A stretch of DNA of 64,000 nucleotides, taken from NCBI RefSeq assembly GCF_027942865.1, contig NC_134515.1:19862227-19926226 (forward strand), written 5' to 3'. Origin of the DNA: Odontesthes bonariensis. Taxonomy: Eukaryota; Chordata; Actinopteri; Atheriniformes; Atherinopsidae. The position numbers were made by a program, and so were the translations under genes. Of the stretch, positions 39,973 through 51,497 are shown piece after piece (the first letter of the stretch is position 1; each line of letters opens with the position of its first letter). Below the pieces are notes generated by a model. That model had not been told where the DNA came from. It ran no database searches and worked only from the letters and a program-made list of their open reading frames with translations.

Positions 39973-40263
39973 CTTACCTGTTAAACTCCACAACATTATG
40001 AAATTCACATCAGTGCACTGTACAGTTTGTGCATTGCCTTTTTAAGGAGCTGTTTAGCAAGCCTACCACCAGCCCATAAGCATAAACACACACTGCACAT
40101 ATCTCTAATTGTCATAAGCCAACAAACAAGTCTGTTACTGGTTTTGTTAGTGCGCCTGTGGTGTTTGAAAATTATTCGTTTGAACCTCCTCGATCTTACC
40201 TAAAGCCAACCACTCCTACACATCCAACTCTTCCAAATTGATATATGACAATATCTACTTTCG

Positions 40264-40271
40264 ATCACGTG
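40264..40271 (+). promoter_or_regulatory. hoxc11a proximal E-box (ATCACGTG)
   Basis: ATCACGTG with its CACGTG core at 40266, 121 bp before the hoxc11a ATG. Same 8-mer as upstream of hoxc13a and hoxc9a. No CCAAT box was seen at the 12-nt spacing found at hoxc12a and hoxc9a. Confidence 0.5.
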
Positions 40272-40386
40272 TCTACGGGGCGACTTAGACGGATTGCGCG
40301 TCATCTCGCCTTCCCAAATTTTTCCCTTCTGCTGCAGCTCGAATCCAAAACATCTATCTATAGTGCCGAGTACGAGAGAGAGAAAG

Positions 40387-41528
40387 ATGTTTAACTCGGT
40401 GAATCTGGGCAACTTCTGCTCTCAGACGCGGAAAGACCGGACATCCGAGTTTGGGGACAGGACGGGCTGCGCGTCCAACATCTACCTCCCCAGCTGCACC
40501 TACTACGTCCCCGAGTTTTCTGCCGTCTCCTCGTTCCTTCCACAGGCCCCGTCCCGGCAAATCAGCTACCCTTATTCCACAAATCTGTCTCAAGTACCGC
40601 CGGTACGGGAAGTTTCATACGGCTTGGACCCTGCTAGTAAATGGCACCACAGAAGCAATTATGCTTCGTGCTACTCGGGAGAGGATCTGGTGCATAGGGA
40701 CTGTCTTCCACCATCCACCATGACAGAAATGCTTATGAAGAACGAAAGTGTGTACAGCCACCACCATCACCACCATACCCACCCGGGCTCCAATCACCCC
40801 TCCACGGGTTTCTACTCCGGCGTGGGGAAAAACAACGTCCTCCCGCAAGGTTTCGACCGCTTTTTTGAGACCGCATACTGCAGCAGCACGGACAATCAGT
40901 CAGACAATTGTTTACAAAAGGGCGAGGGGGGCAAGCTGGAAAGCGACTCCCAACAGCAGCAACAGCAGCAGAGCACAGCCGCTGTCCCCGGAGCTCCGGA
41001 GCAGGAAAAAGACCCAGACGACGAGGAGGAACATATAAATTCAGGCTCCTGCACTTCTTCCTCCGCCACAACCAAGGACGGCAACGCCACCAAGAGCAGC
41101 CACTCGAGTAGGTATACCGAAGCAGTAAAATGGGGGAAGGTTAAGGGGACTAGCCCGGTGTTTTGTCGGTCAGATTTTATGTGGAGTTTTATAAGCATTC
41201 AAAGGATTTTATTATAACCCTACAAAGCTCTTTCTTGCAACGAGAAGAATTTTTACGATGGGAAAGCGCTTTGAAAAAAAGGGGATGTTATACACAGACG
41301 CCTCTATGGTGAGAGTCTGTGAAATTTTTAAGAGAGAGCTATTGTGACAAATGTTAACTTTGATCATGAACTTGCGTTGGGCATTTTAAGGGATTTTCTC
41401 GTTGGGCTGTCGAGAGTAAAAACCAATTGGGCAGAACATTGCTTTTGGCGTCTTGTGAATTTTCTTAGCATTGGGTTTTGCCCGCAAAAGACATACTGCA
41501 AAGAGAATTACACAAATCGGTTGTCATG

Positions 41529-41610
<82 letters not shown>

Positions 41611-42661
41611 GTAGATAGATATCTATCTAGCCATCAATCTAAATTATGCTCAAAGTTTTTTTTATATTATCTTTTGCATATCAATTTGCCAGTAATGTTC
41701 CACATAATAGTCCCTGACATTTCTGCTAATGTGGCCCATAAAATCCCAATATTGCTTGAATTGAGGAGCTGAAACGCTGCAACACACAGGATATATTGCT
41801 GATTAGCTTCATGGACACTCCACAAGCTCATCCAGGCTACAGAAACAAGCTAACTGAGACTTGTGTTCAACCCTCGCTCACATCGACACACGCACTCTCA
41901 GAAAACAATAATGAAAAATAATCTATTTCCCTGGTCACCTGTTTGATAACAAGTTATAGGGCCACTGAGGTCTAGCCATTGCAGACAAGGGCGATGCATT
42001 TCAAATGACTGCCAAAAGATTGTGTAAATTGTTAGTTTAGCTCCTGAGGAATGTAGTGCACATAATGCGGTTAAATACTTTTGTTGTTGTATATATATAA
42101 CAGATAAACACGTACTTAGAGGCTGTAAGTTGATATTATTTACTTCAAACTATTTTGGATATTTAACACTCTTTATGACTGGTTGATCTGATAGCCTTAC
42201 TTCGCTTGATGAATGTTGACTGAAATGTTATCATTGCTAATGCCACTGAGACTGAATTCTTAGCATCTGGCAAGTCCATCGCCACCTCAGCCCCAAAACC
42301 TCTTTTATTTTACTCCCTTTAAAAAAAAAAGTGTATTATTATTGTTCTCTTATTTGACTTTATCGCTGCTTCCCATGACCATCTGATTGTATTTTTGTTT
42401 TTCATCCGATTATTTTTTTCTTCTTCAGGCGTTCCTCGAACAAGGAAGAAGAGGTGTCCCTATTCCAAGTTTCAGATTCGAGAGCTGGAGCGGGAATTCT
42501 TCTTTAACGTTTACATCAACAAAGAGAAAAGGCTTCAGCTTTCCCGAATGTTAAACCTCACCGATCGGCAGGTTAAAATTTGGTTTCAGAATAGAAGAAT
42601 GAAAGAGAAGAAGCTGAGCAGAGATCGCCTCCAGTACTTCTCTGGAAACCCTCTTTTGTGA
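40387..42661 (+). CDS. hoxc11a: homeobox protein Hox-C11a
   Basis: CDS join(40387..41107,42429..42661), 317 aa. Posterior Hox transcription factor of group 11. The ATG at 40387 gives [11 protein letters not shown], the C11 start; the open frame runs further upstream from 40294 but that part is not Hox-like. The conserved group-11 N-terminal region includes [12 protein letters not shown] and [17 protein letters not shown]. Variable tracts are His6 at 40759-40776, Gln7 at 40951-40971, and an acidic DPDDEEEE-like patch (residues DPDDEEEH). Donor CACTCGA|GTAGGT, acceptor TTCAG|GCGTTC, phase 1, giving [13 protein letters not shown]. Homeodomain residues 245-304. 7.7 kb before hoxc10a. Confidence 0.98.
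41108..42428 (+). other. hoxc11a: hoxc11a intron
   Basis: GT-AG, phase 1, 1.3 kb, with a T-rich tract before the acceptor. Contains the ATCT tetranucleotide repeat at 41529-41629. No other gene seen. Confidence 0.9.
41529..41629 (+). repeat. (ATCT)20 microsatellite ending in a palindrome
   Basis: About 20 uninterrupted ATCT units (41529-41610) are followed by a strand-inverted copy, so AGATAGATATCTATCT forms a 16-bp perfect palindrome near 41612-41628. The repeat could fold back on itself. Confidence 0.93.
42429..42661 (+). CDS. hoxc11a: hoxc11a exon 2 (homeobox)
   Basis: Encodes residues 241-317. Homeodomain [20 protein letters not shown] with helix 3 [17 protein letters not shown]. The C-terminus [13 protein letters not shown] is the C11 signature, ending at TGA 42659-42661. 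Confidence 0.98.
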
Positions 42662-43460
42662 GCGGGAGCAGAGGGTGTCACAGTCTTGGACAGTGGCATC
42701 AAGGCCTCCTCTTATCTCAATGAGTTGTAACCGTGGGCATAACCATTTTCTAAAGGAGCCCATTTCACCAACAGTGCAATGTTTAAAGTGGACAGTGGAA
42801 GAAATAGGCCTGCATGGGATAAAGTCGCCATTTTCTTATTGCCCTACGGGCGGCGATCAATTTCTAGCTGGTCCACAGAAAGGCCAACATGGTTAGAATA
42901 ATCATTTATATGCTGTTCTTGAATATGTCCTTCTATTTATCACAATTCTCATTTGTGTATATTCTACTGTTCATATAGACATCTTTGTTGAAATATCAAA
43001 TGTAACAAACAAAGTTTGAATCCTTATTGCGCAGACAACTTTTAGCTCTTACCCCCTCGCCCCCAATCCATCCCCTCTGGTCTGTGTACATAGCATATCA
43101 ATATCTAATTATTTCTCGACCGGAGTATGGATAAGATTTGGAAAATTTCCGAGGTGCATTTTTCGCCCTTGAGAACTGTGACGTCCAATCTGTGAAAGTG
43201 TACCCCCTGTACAGAGTAGCCTATGCAATGTGCATTCGTGACTGTAAATAGGCATATGTTGAACCTCTTTTCCCCTATATCCCTGCTGCTATTTTTCAGT
43301 ACACTTCCCGTACAACTTTAATAGCTTTAACGCCAATTCTCGTTAAATTATTTGCTTAAAACCTTGGTGCTTTGGATTTCAGAGAGGATGAACAGATTGT
43401 CAGCCTGTGTATCATTAAACATAATACCTGAATAAACAGAAACGTATAGGCAAAACTCAA
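42662..43460 (+). terminator. hoxc11a: hoxc11a 3' UTR and poly(A) signal
   Basis: A+T-rich 3' region with AATAAA at 43431-43436, followed about 30 nt later by the GT-rich TGTGTGATTTTTGTG. This is a good context for cleavage near 43455. Confidence 0.6.
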
Positions 43461-44170
43461 CGAATTGTGTGATTTTTGTGCTATCATTATCACAAGTGTT
43501 ATTACACATTTACTCCTGACAGGCGCAACGCTTCTTTGTCTTGATCGTGAGTGACATCCTTTGGCAAATAGCAACTGCTCTTAAATGCGTGTATAACCTA
43601 AAACTGTTGGCCTACATAGGCTACATAACCTGCACACTTTTAACTTGTGTTTATGACCAGAACACGAGGATACACACATTAGCTTTGATATGATGGCGAT
43701 TGTGAAACTGAGGACTAATGTCTGTGGGGCCACACTTGCCAGATTTTTAACTATTTTAAGGTCACACCAGTCTAAAAGATCATGTTTAAATGTTAGCAAG
43801 CGTGTTAATGGAAGATAGAGCTCAGATCTTAGAAAAGTAGAGAAAGAGAGTGGAATGATAACCTCTTTTAGTGCCCACTAAATGGAATCGCCACTCTTGT
43901 AGTCTAGACACTGCCATAAAGACAGAGGCACTAAATGGCTATTTTTTTTCTCTTAATTGCACCGTCTGTTCGAAGGAAATGGTGTTCACTTCCGCAGTAA
44001 ATAGTAAACAAGCAAGGCTAGATGTCCAAAGGGGAAAAAAACAAAAAAAAACAACGCCAAGGTTTTTCGCAATGAACTCGGTCTGTGTCTGAAACATCAA
44101 AACCGCAAAGCTAGTCATATTCTTCTTCTATACTCTAAGCAAAATAAGTGTATAGGTGTAATATACATGC

Positions 44171-44212
<42 letters not shown>

Positions 44213-44231
44213 CCATATATATATATATATA
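44171..44231 (+). repeat. (ATAG)n plus (AT)n microsatellite
   Basis: About ten ATAG units followed by (AT)8. The ATAG unit is the strand-inverted counterpart of the ATCT repeat in the hoxc11a intron. Confidence 0.93.
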
Positions 44232-45628
44232 TTTAGAATCACACATAGTCGTTGTATTGCTAGTGTGTGGGTGGTTTGGGGGGATTCATTTTTCCTCCAA
44301 AAGAATGTGTGTGTACCTCATGTGAGCTCATGTGTAATTCGTATGTGTTGCCGTGCACCCAACATATGTGCGATTGCACGTGTGCATTAAGTACAATTTA
44401 TAATTAAATGTAGTCTTTGAACTTCAATAATGTCATGGCCTTCACCTTTCACCCCCCGCAATAAAGTGGAATCAAGGAGCCCGGAAATGTGCGCAGCAGC
44501 GGAATGGGCCAATGAGAGTGAGTGGGAACAGAAAATGGAATGTGTACAGAGAACAACTTTGACCTCACGCATTAAACTAGCAGGTAACTTTGCCAGCTTT
44601 AGCACGCCCAGTAAATACACTTTATTGTCCTTGTAAAATGTATACGTTTTCACGCATGAGGCGTTTTAAAACATTGATAAACTGTAGACCTAGATTTGTA
44701 TTCTCTAAGAAAAGTAAACATGTTGGAGTGTATCTGTCGTTGTGTGGACTTGTTATGATGTGTGGTTATGTGAGAACGAACTCCAGTTTGTGCTTGCCAA
44801 GGTGTGTGAGTCAGTTAACTTTGATTCTTGCTTTTCCTAAAGACTCAGCGCAGATCGAAAGATTTTACTTTGCATTGTTTTCCAATTTAGCGCATTTTCC
44901 TCCACGCATTTAGTGAGGACTGGTGGTTTAGTGGCAGTAAACATCAAGCTTTTGTTCATGGTTTTGGTTTAATGTGTTTTTTGTTTCATGTGAAGAAAAC
45001 TCAAAGAAGAAAATTTGCGGGTTGCGTCCACGTGACTTGTATTATTTGCACTTTCTTCGGAAAAGCTGACGGTGCATTCACAGAAGTCGCTATTAATCTC
45101 CACATCTCCAGCGTTATCAGAAAGGACAGGGTCTGGCCTTACAAAAGACGATGCAAACAAGCAGAGATCAAGGCTATAGCCACCCCTCGTTTGCCACACC
45201 CACCAACCTTGGCCCTGGGACGCTGACGTGGGTAATTTGTAGTTTCTCCAACACCCAACGTCACAAACAGAGAGCACTGCAGAGGCTCCAGCAAGTGTTG
45301 CTCATCAGCCACATGGGGGCCAGGACTCTCCCGGCCTCTGTACTATTCTGTTTCCTCAACCAGATCTTGAAAACGTTTCCTGACATGGATGCCTCGGTGA
45401 CATCAGAGTAGTATTATTCGTAGAGACATCCTCTTGGGAGATGTGTTGTGTGACAGAAGGACAGCCTGCTCTGTTGGAATGCAGCTCTTGCCATGACTCA
45501 GTCTGGCTCCTGCACTTGGGTGTTGCGCTGAAGGAAAATGGCGGCGTGTTTTATGTAAATGGCGATGATCGGGGGGAACCAGGAATGAGAGGATACGATG
45601 GGAAAGGAAAATTAACTGGTTAAGCTGC

Positions 45629-45654
45629 AAAAAAAAAAAAAAAAAAAAAAAAAA
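45629..45654 (+). repeat. poly(A) run
   Basis: Twenty-six A residues; no recognisable retroposon body precedes it. Confidence 0.85.
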
Positions 45655-48600
45655 GTTAAAATGGGCAATTACTTCTAAAAAAAAATTGTAGATTCTTTCG
45701 GGCTGATGCTGTAACTTGTGTGTGGTATGAGGGAAAATCCAAGCAACGAACAGAACATCTTCTAAGTTACAGGGTAGAGTTTGTATTAGTTTTAGCTGTT
45801 CCAAGATTATTTTCGTCAGCTAATAAAATAGAATAAAATAAAACAAAATTAAATATAATGAGAGGTAATTATGAGGCACATAAACAAACTGAATATTACA
45901 CAAGCTACTATCTCTCTTTAGATGTAAACATACAAGTTAAATAGTTAAACTAGCATTAGAAATACATATATATATATATATGTATGTCTACTTTTTTTCT
46001 CCTGTTTAATTTCCCTAATTATTTTTCCTTTCTCTTTTGTAACATTTACTGCTGTTTATCCAGGATTAAAAGTAACTCTCTGCCACTAACTCAAAATAAA
46101 TTGTTATTGTATTAACTTTTATTTGGAGGTAAATATGGGAGCATTCCCGTTTCTTCTTCCTCCGCAGATACTAATCAAAGCATTATAGGCTATTGAATGG
46201 TTTTACACTACAGTTTCTCAGCACCTAACCTGTTCTATTGGGCAATAAAACAGCTCGTCGCTGTAAAACGAGCTCTTGCTCCTTTCGGCAACCGACTCAC
46301 TCTCAAATGCATTCGCAGGGTGCCAATTATTTATTTATTTATTGTTGCCACCAAAGTAAGTCTTTCTAAAACGAATAGATGGTTTTTAGGTTCAATGTAG
46401 TGGCGGCGTGTTAATTTAGCGTGATGGTCAGTGTTAATAATGTAACTGTACTTTGGTGGTAGTTATCACTTTGGATTTTAATTAAGCACTTACACGAATC
46501 TGGCACCATAAATTTACTGTTGCGTATGGAGTAGACAGCAGCATGAAAGAGGACACAAAGTACAACCTCCTCACAAACTGGAAAAACTGCCAGGAGCAAA
46601 TTAGTTTTGTCACCCCAGTGACTCCTGGTTAGTACAATAAGGAGTCCCATGCCGTGCCTCACAGCGTTCAACACCCTTACCTGTTTGCATCATGATAACT
46701 GCCTCCAGGTTTGCAATCAAATGGACGATAATTTAGTGGTAGGTGCCTGCTGTAGTTTGGACAAGTGTAAAGACCACGGTAAAATACAGTCGTGTTCAAC
46801 TTGGTGTGGGTTTGTGCCGAGTATATTCGCGTGTGTTGGAGAATTCTCAAAGGATTACAGCAGCATGTGCACACGTTTAAAATGCTTAACTATGATCGTT
46901 TCAAAGAGAGCAATCAAAAAATAAAAAATAAAGTGTTTGGCTAATGGTCAAAGTCGGTGATGCACGTCTGCAGAAAGAAAAGCAACTGCAAGAAAAAAAT
47001 GATTGTGAAACAACGAGGAGCGTTTCCATGAGAGAAATTGACCTGGATAAAGAATCAGCATCTTGTTATGGAAGCAGAGGGAGGCGTGCCCAGCGAATCC
47101 TCCATTTCTGAATAGGCTTTTTGTTCTTTGTATAAACTTATATCCTTTATTGGGCTGCCCTTTGGTCTGTACAGCAACGGAGCGTTTCACACATACAAAC
47201 CTAACAACAATACGCGTTTGGAAATTGGGAAAAGAATAACAGGTAACTATTTGATGTGTATCATTGGCTCTGTTACATTTATAATGTTGAACCATAAAAG
47301 CAAATAGCAATTCAAAGTCAATTTGCCATCCACTTCCTCCACGTTGTTTGGCCTGTCCGGTGACATCACAATGACATCACCATACGCGTTTCCACCCATC
47401 TATGACATCCAGTGTACATATGCCTTCACGTTAGTGCTATCCTGTCAGGTGCGTGACATTCTAACAGTTAACTGTTGCCCATTATTTCAACTACACAAAT
47501 ATACTCTAAGCTTTCTGAGAATGCCAGATCAATATTCTGGATACTTTTTTTAACGAAACATTAAAAATAATTATCTAAAATATTCTTTAAGCAGTCCAAG
47601 TGCCTCTATAAGCTGTGTATATATATGTTTATATATATGTACATGTGTGTGTACGTGTATTTATTTTATTTGATGGTGTGAGTTTGTGAAATGGGCTGAC
47701 TGCCTCATGTGTTCACTAATCTGTCACTATGAAGCAAATGCGTGGGTATAAGTTGAGGGTGTGAAACTATTTTATAGAATATTCATCAATTATTGCACAT
47801 TTTCTTTTCTGTTCAGCCTTATTCCGAAACGATTTAACCAGAGCCCACAAATAACCTTTAACTTACACCCCGTTTGCACCCAAGTATCCACACAGCCTCG
47901 CTTTTCGTCCTGCAACAAGGATCTGTTGATAGTCCACATTTTCTTCATAATTGTGGGGAATGGTGGGAACTGTGGATAATCATAAATACACCACTCAGTT
48001 TGTTAAAAATATTTTTTCACTTATTCACATTGAGTTTGTCACAGATAACTGGATTCTCTGTATCATCTTGAAGCTCCACCGTTCTTATTAATTAGGCTGA
48101 GTACATTCTCGAGGGCTGATATGTTGCCCTTGTCTTTGAAAATGAATCTGAACTGCTCACACAGACAGAGGGGCAAACCCGGGTGCACAGCTTGCAAAAA
48201 CGAAAACAAGAGGACACGAGCACTGCCACAGACCTGCTGGTTCTAAACAATCATTTTAAACTAGGTATTCATCATAGAAACAGTGCCTTTTACTCTCTGA
48301 GGAATTTAGAATTTGTAGGTAAGCAGCTGAGGTTACTTTGAACTCATTTTCTGCTTTGGGACAATCCCAATGATTTAAGACAAAAAAAAAGCTAATTATA
48401 CTCATCTTTGCAACCTTGTAGCATGTAGCCTGAGTAAAATTATTTAGCTATTCAAAGTGGACAATTCAAGACCTCACCCGTCCAGAACGCTAAAATCAGT
48501 TTCAATCAGAGATTAGCCTTTCATCTGGGAAGCAATGTGGTACTTCATGTGACTTATTTAGAACTGAATAAGAGGCAAAAATAGTCTCAGAATTATGTAG

Positions 48601-49731
48601 TCTCACTGAGAATCTCGTGAAGCTTCAGCAGTAGTCTTATTGTTTGTTCCCTCAGCTGCGGGTTGATTCGGAGTTAATGAATGTCCTAAAGCGTATTGAC
48701 TGCATCACCCAAACCACAGGTCTTACACAACAACTATCACACGAAATAAGGCTCTTGCAGTAATTGAACACACAACAGTAAATAAGTAGTTATACTCACG
48801 TAATCCATGAACATTAAAAATAAACAAACAGAAGAAAAAAGTAAATAAGGCTTCTGAACTTTTTTATTAAAAAAAAACATTCGGATCCTCTGCATGAAGT
48901 ATGAAATTTTATGAAGTTAGCATTGTTATGCTTTTTTTAAAAATCAGATCTTTAATTGTGTAGCCTACATATGCAGCGCATTTGGCTGCATTAACCATGT
49001 TCACAGTACACAGTACTAAAAAAATTTCTGACACACTTTTGAAATCTAACTTTCCATACTAGTGGGGTAAACTCATGTCCTGATGTTTGCACGATTTGAA
49101 TGTTGTTGTTTCGGGTTTTTTTGTAAAAGAAAAGGTGCAAAACCCGCATTGATGATTTCTGACTTCATGGCGCACTGTATCAGATAGGTCCTCGCCCACC
49201 TGAGTCTGCAAACATTACAGAGACAGAAAAACGCCAGCAACACCGTGGCTTTCTCATCGTTAGCACAATGCAACAGAAAACGTTCCGAAAAATAATTAAC
49301 TATTCACCAGTCTGTCAGATGTTTAGCGTTCAACATGAAAACAAGGGGAAATGTAAGGACTTTGTTTGGTGTAATTTTGAATCAGATTTCCTTTTTAAAT
49401 CGAAATTATAGACTGTTGTAGATATAGTTTTTTCCTCATTTTCCGGAAGAACAAAGAATTCGCCGTCGTGACATGGGTTAGTACAGGGTGGTTAAAAAAG
49501 AAAACAAAAAAACTTATTTATTCCTTTTTCTGGTGATGGTCTGACAGTTTAATCCGTTGATATAAAGAGGGAAAGCAAATGTGTAATCAGTAGGGCAAAA
49601 AAATCAAGGTCACGTTGAAGTGGCTGTGATTCTACAGACAAAACGCACCTTGGAACATACAGGAAGCTTCTGTGTGGTAGTTTGATTTTGCACGTATTTG
49701 TATTCTAGGCTATATAGCCACAAAGTGAGAC

Positions 49732-49751
49732 TTTTTTTTTTTTTTTTTTTT
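49732..49751 (+). repeat. poly(T) run
   Basis: Twenty T residues. Confidence 0.9.
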
Positions 49752-50114
49752 GAAACACGCATTGTAACACCTCCAAGCTATGATTTCAGTAAGAAGTTAC
49801 ACACATATCTACAACTTACCTTGATAAATCTGTAGTAACGACAAAGCAAACTGATAAAAAAGAAAAAAAGAACTGACACAAAATGCACTCTGTTTTGGGA
49901 CGAGATCACCATGGCTTCACCCCCACAACAAACGTTGCCTGGGCGAAAAGAAAAATTACTCGACAGGAAGCTTAAGTTTTCTGTCAAACACCTGAAGTCC
50001 GACAAACTTACATTTTTCAAAGGCCACGTAGTAACTGTCTTTAAACATTCCCAGGCCACAGCAGCCGTCCTTTGTTCCTCCTGTTGTGGGCCTGCTGCTC
50101 TGTCCAGCAGACGA

Positions 50115-50130
50115 CCGCTAGGTGGCGCTC
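50115..50130 (+). promoter_or_regulatory. candidate CTCF site upstream of hoxc10a
   Basis: CCGCTAGGTGGCGCTC matches the vertebrate CTCF core (CCASYAGRKGGCRSY) at every position except G for A at the third base. It lies about 270 bp before the hoxc10a start, in + orientation. CTCF sites between posterior Hox genes act as domain boundaries in mammals; that this one is bound is inference. Confidence 0.7.
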
Positions 50131-50172
50131 TTGCTCCATCAAAAACCTCTTGGTTTTCCAACTTGACCGCGC

Positions 50173-50180
50173 TGACGTCA
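50173..50180 (+). promoter_or_regulatory. perfect CRE upstream of hoxc10a
   Basis: TGACGTCA, the full palindromic cAMP response element for CREB/ATF factors, about 210 bp before the start codon and 42 bp after the candidate CTCF site. Confidence 0.55.
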
Positions 50181-50217
50181 CGTTAGTCTGGAGCATCAAG
50201 GCCACTTCCACGCTGCT

Positions 50218-50239
50218 ATTGGTCTGAAACTCACATGAC
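50218..50239 (+). promoter_or_regulatory. hoxc10a inverted CCAAT and CACATG E-box
   Basis: ATTGG (inverted CCAAT) at 50218-50222 and TCACATGAC at 50231-50239. The latter is one transition from TCACGTGAC, so it may be the CpG-decayed counterpart of the CACGTG box found upstream of the other four genes. It lies about 158 bp before ATG 50391. Confidence 0.4.
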
Positions 50240-50382
50240 ATGTCTCCGAGCATCCATAATTGTGTTCCTGATATTTTTGCACCCCCCTCCAAAAGATGTC
50301 AGCATCCAACTGTCCTTATTCTCCTGGAGAAATCCCGTAGTTTAGAGCAGTGGAACGCACCAAGCGATTACTGTGTTGCCAA

Positions 50383-51420
50383 ATGCAAATATGTCATGTC
50401 CGAATAGCGCCCGGTAACTTCCTGATGGATTCCTTAATGGGAGGATCATCTTCCTTCAGGGGTGAGGGTTATTCCAGCAACCCCGGAATGTACATCCACT
50501 CAGCTGCAGAATACGGATATTCAGTGATGAGAAACATTGGGAAGGTTGGACCATCCCCAATCTCCAAAAGAGACGAGGTAACTCCGGGCGGTCTCTCGCT
50601 CGGCGGCTTCCAGGATGCGCCGTACCTGTCAACACAGCTGGCTCCATGGACCCCCGGCTCCAAAAGCGGCAGGGACGAACAACCTGTTGCCCAGTGTTTA
50701 CAACCCTGCTCGTTTCCATCGGGCAGCGTCAAAGAGGAGGCGTTTTGTTGCCTCTATCAGGATGACAGCAATAAGGGGAAGCAGACAACAGAGTCAGTCA
50801 CTTACATCCGGCTGGGAGACAATAGCTGCCGGCCTGGGCAAACAGCCGCCCAGTCAGGCGGTTGCTTCCAGGTGTACAACGGAGAGAGGCCGCAGCAGGA
50901 CGAGCAGCAGTTCCCCCCCGGCTTCTCTCTGACCCACTTGGCGACATCTGTTGAATCAGCCGCAGAATCGACAATAAGCTGCGGCAAATCTGCGCAAGAG
51001 ACAGCGAGAGAGGTTTCAAAATCAGATGAGAGTCAGAGCAGGAAGGAAGAGAAGGCCAGGAGTGACAGCTGCTCAGATAACTCGGACGGGGAATTAAAAG
51101 GTAGATTACTCCCGTGCGCCCCCTCACTCACTTCCCTAGCACGCACATGCACATATACACCTAGTCTACCTGCGTGAAAACACGACCTAGATGTTCACGT
51201 TCACATATAAATGCTTTGAAGATAGTCTCACTGAAAGTATTTCACGCTTGCATGAATAAGTTTTGTGCTTGTTGTGTGGGTTATATCGCAGACTTGTGTT
51301 TGGTAGCAGCCACATGAGCATGTAGCATATGGGCCTGGCAGGGGTTACGGTGCCCGCGGCATTTCACACCTTTCTATTAATGTTAGAATGTGAGATGGGC
51401 AGTTATCATTGAAATAAACA

Positions 51421-51497
<77 letters not shown>

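Larger units (their letters stand above)
31260..40200. other. hoxc12a-hoxc11a intergenic spacer
   Basis: No recognised gene; the longest open frames (for example 37676-38080 and 39103-39540) have no recognisable domain. Contains (TG)33 at 34301-34366 and (AAT)n at 39919-39972. In mammals this interval holds the antisense RNA HOTAIR; nothing here can be aligned to it by eye. Confidence 0.6.
43461..50100. other. hoxc11a-hoxc10a intergenic spacer
   Basis: No recognised gene. Contains (ATAG)n and (AT)n at 44171-44231, a 26-nt A-run at 45629-45654, a 20-nt T-run at 49732-49751, and TCAAGGTCA (an ERR/SF-1-type half-site) near 49606. The open frames found here have no recognisable domain. Confidence 0.6.

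Noticed and set aside
31260-40200. Possible HOTAIR counterpart between hoxc12a and hoxc11a
   Set aside because: HOTAIR is poorly conserved in sequence and not established in fish; nothing here supports it beyond position.
40294-40386. Longer hoxc11a start at 40294
   Set aside because: The added residues are not Hox-like; [11 protein letters not shown] at 40387 is the conserved start.
40733-41071. Minus-strand open frames inside Hox exon 1 (also 15635-16033 and 61606-62001)
   Set aside because: They are antisense shadows of well-supported Hox coding sequence and match no known protein.
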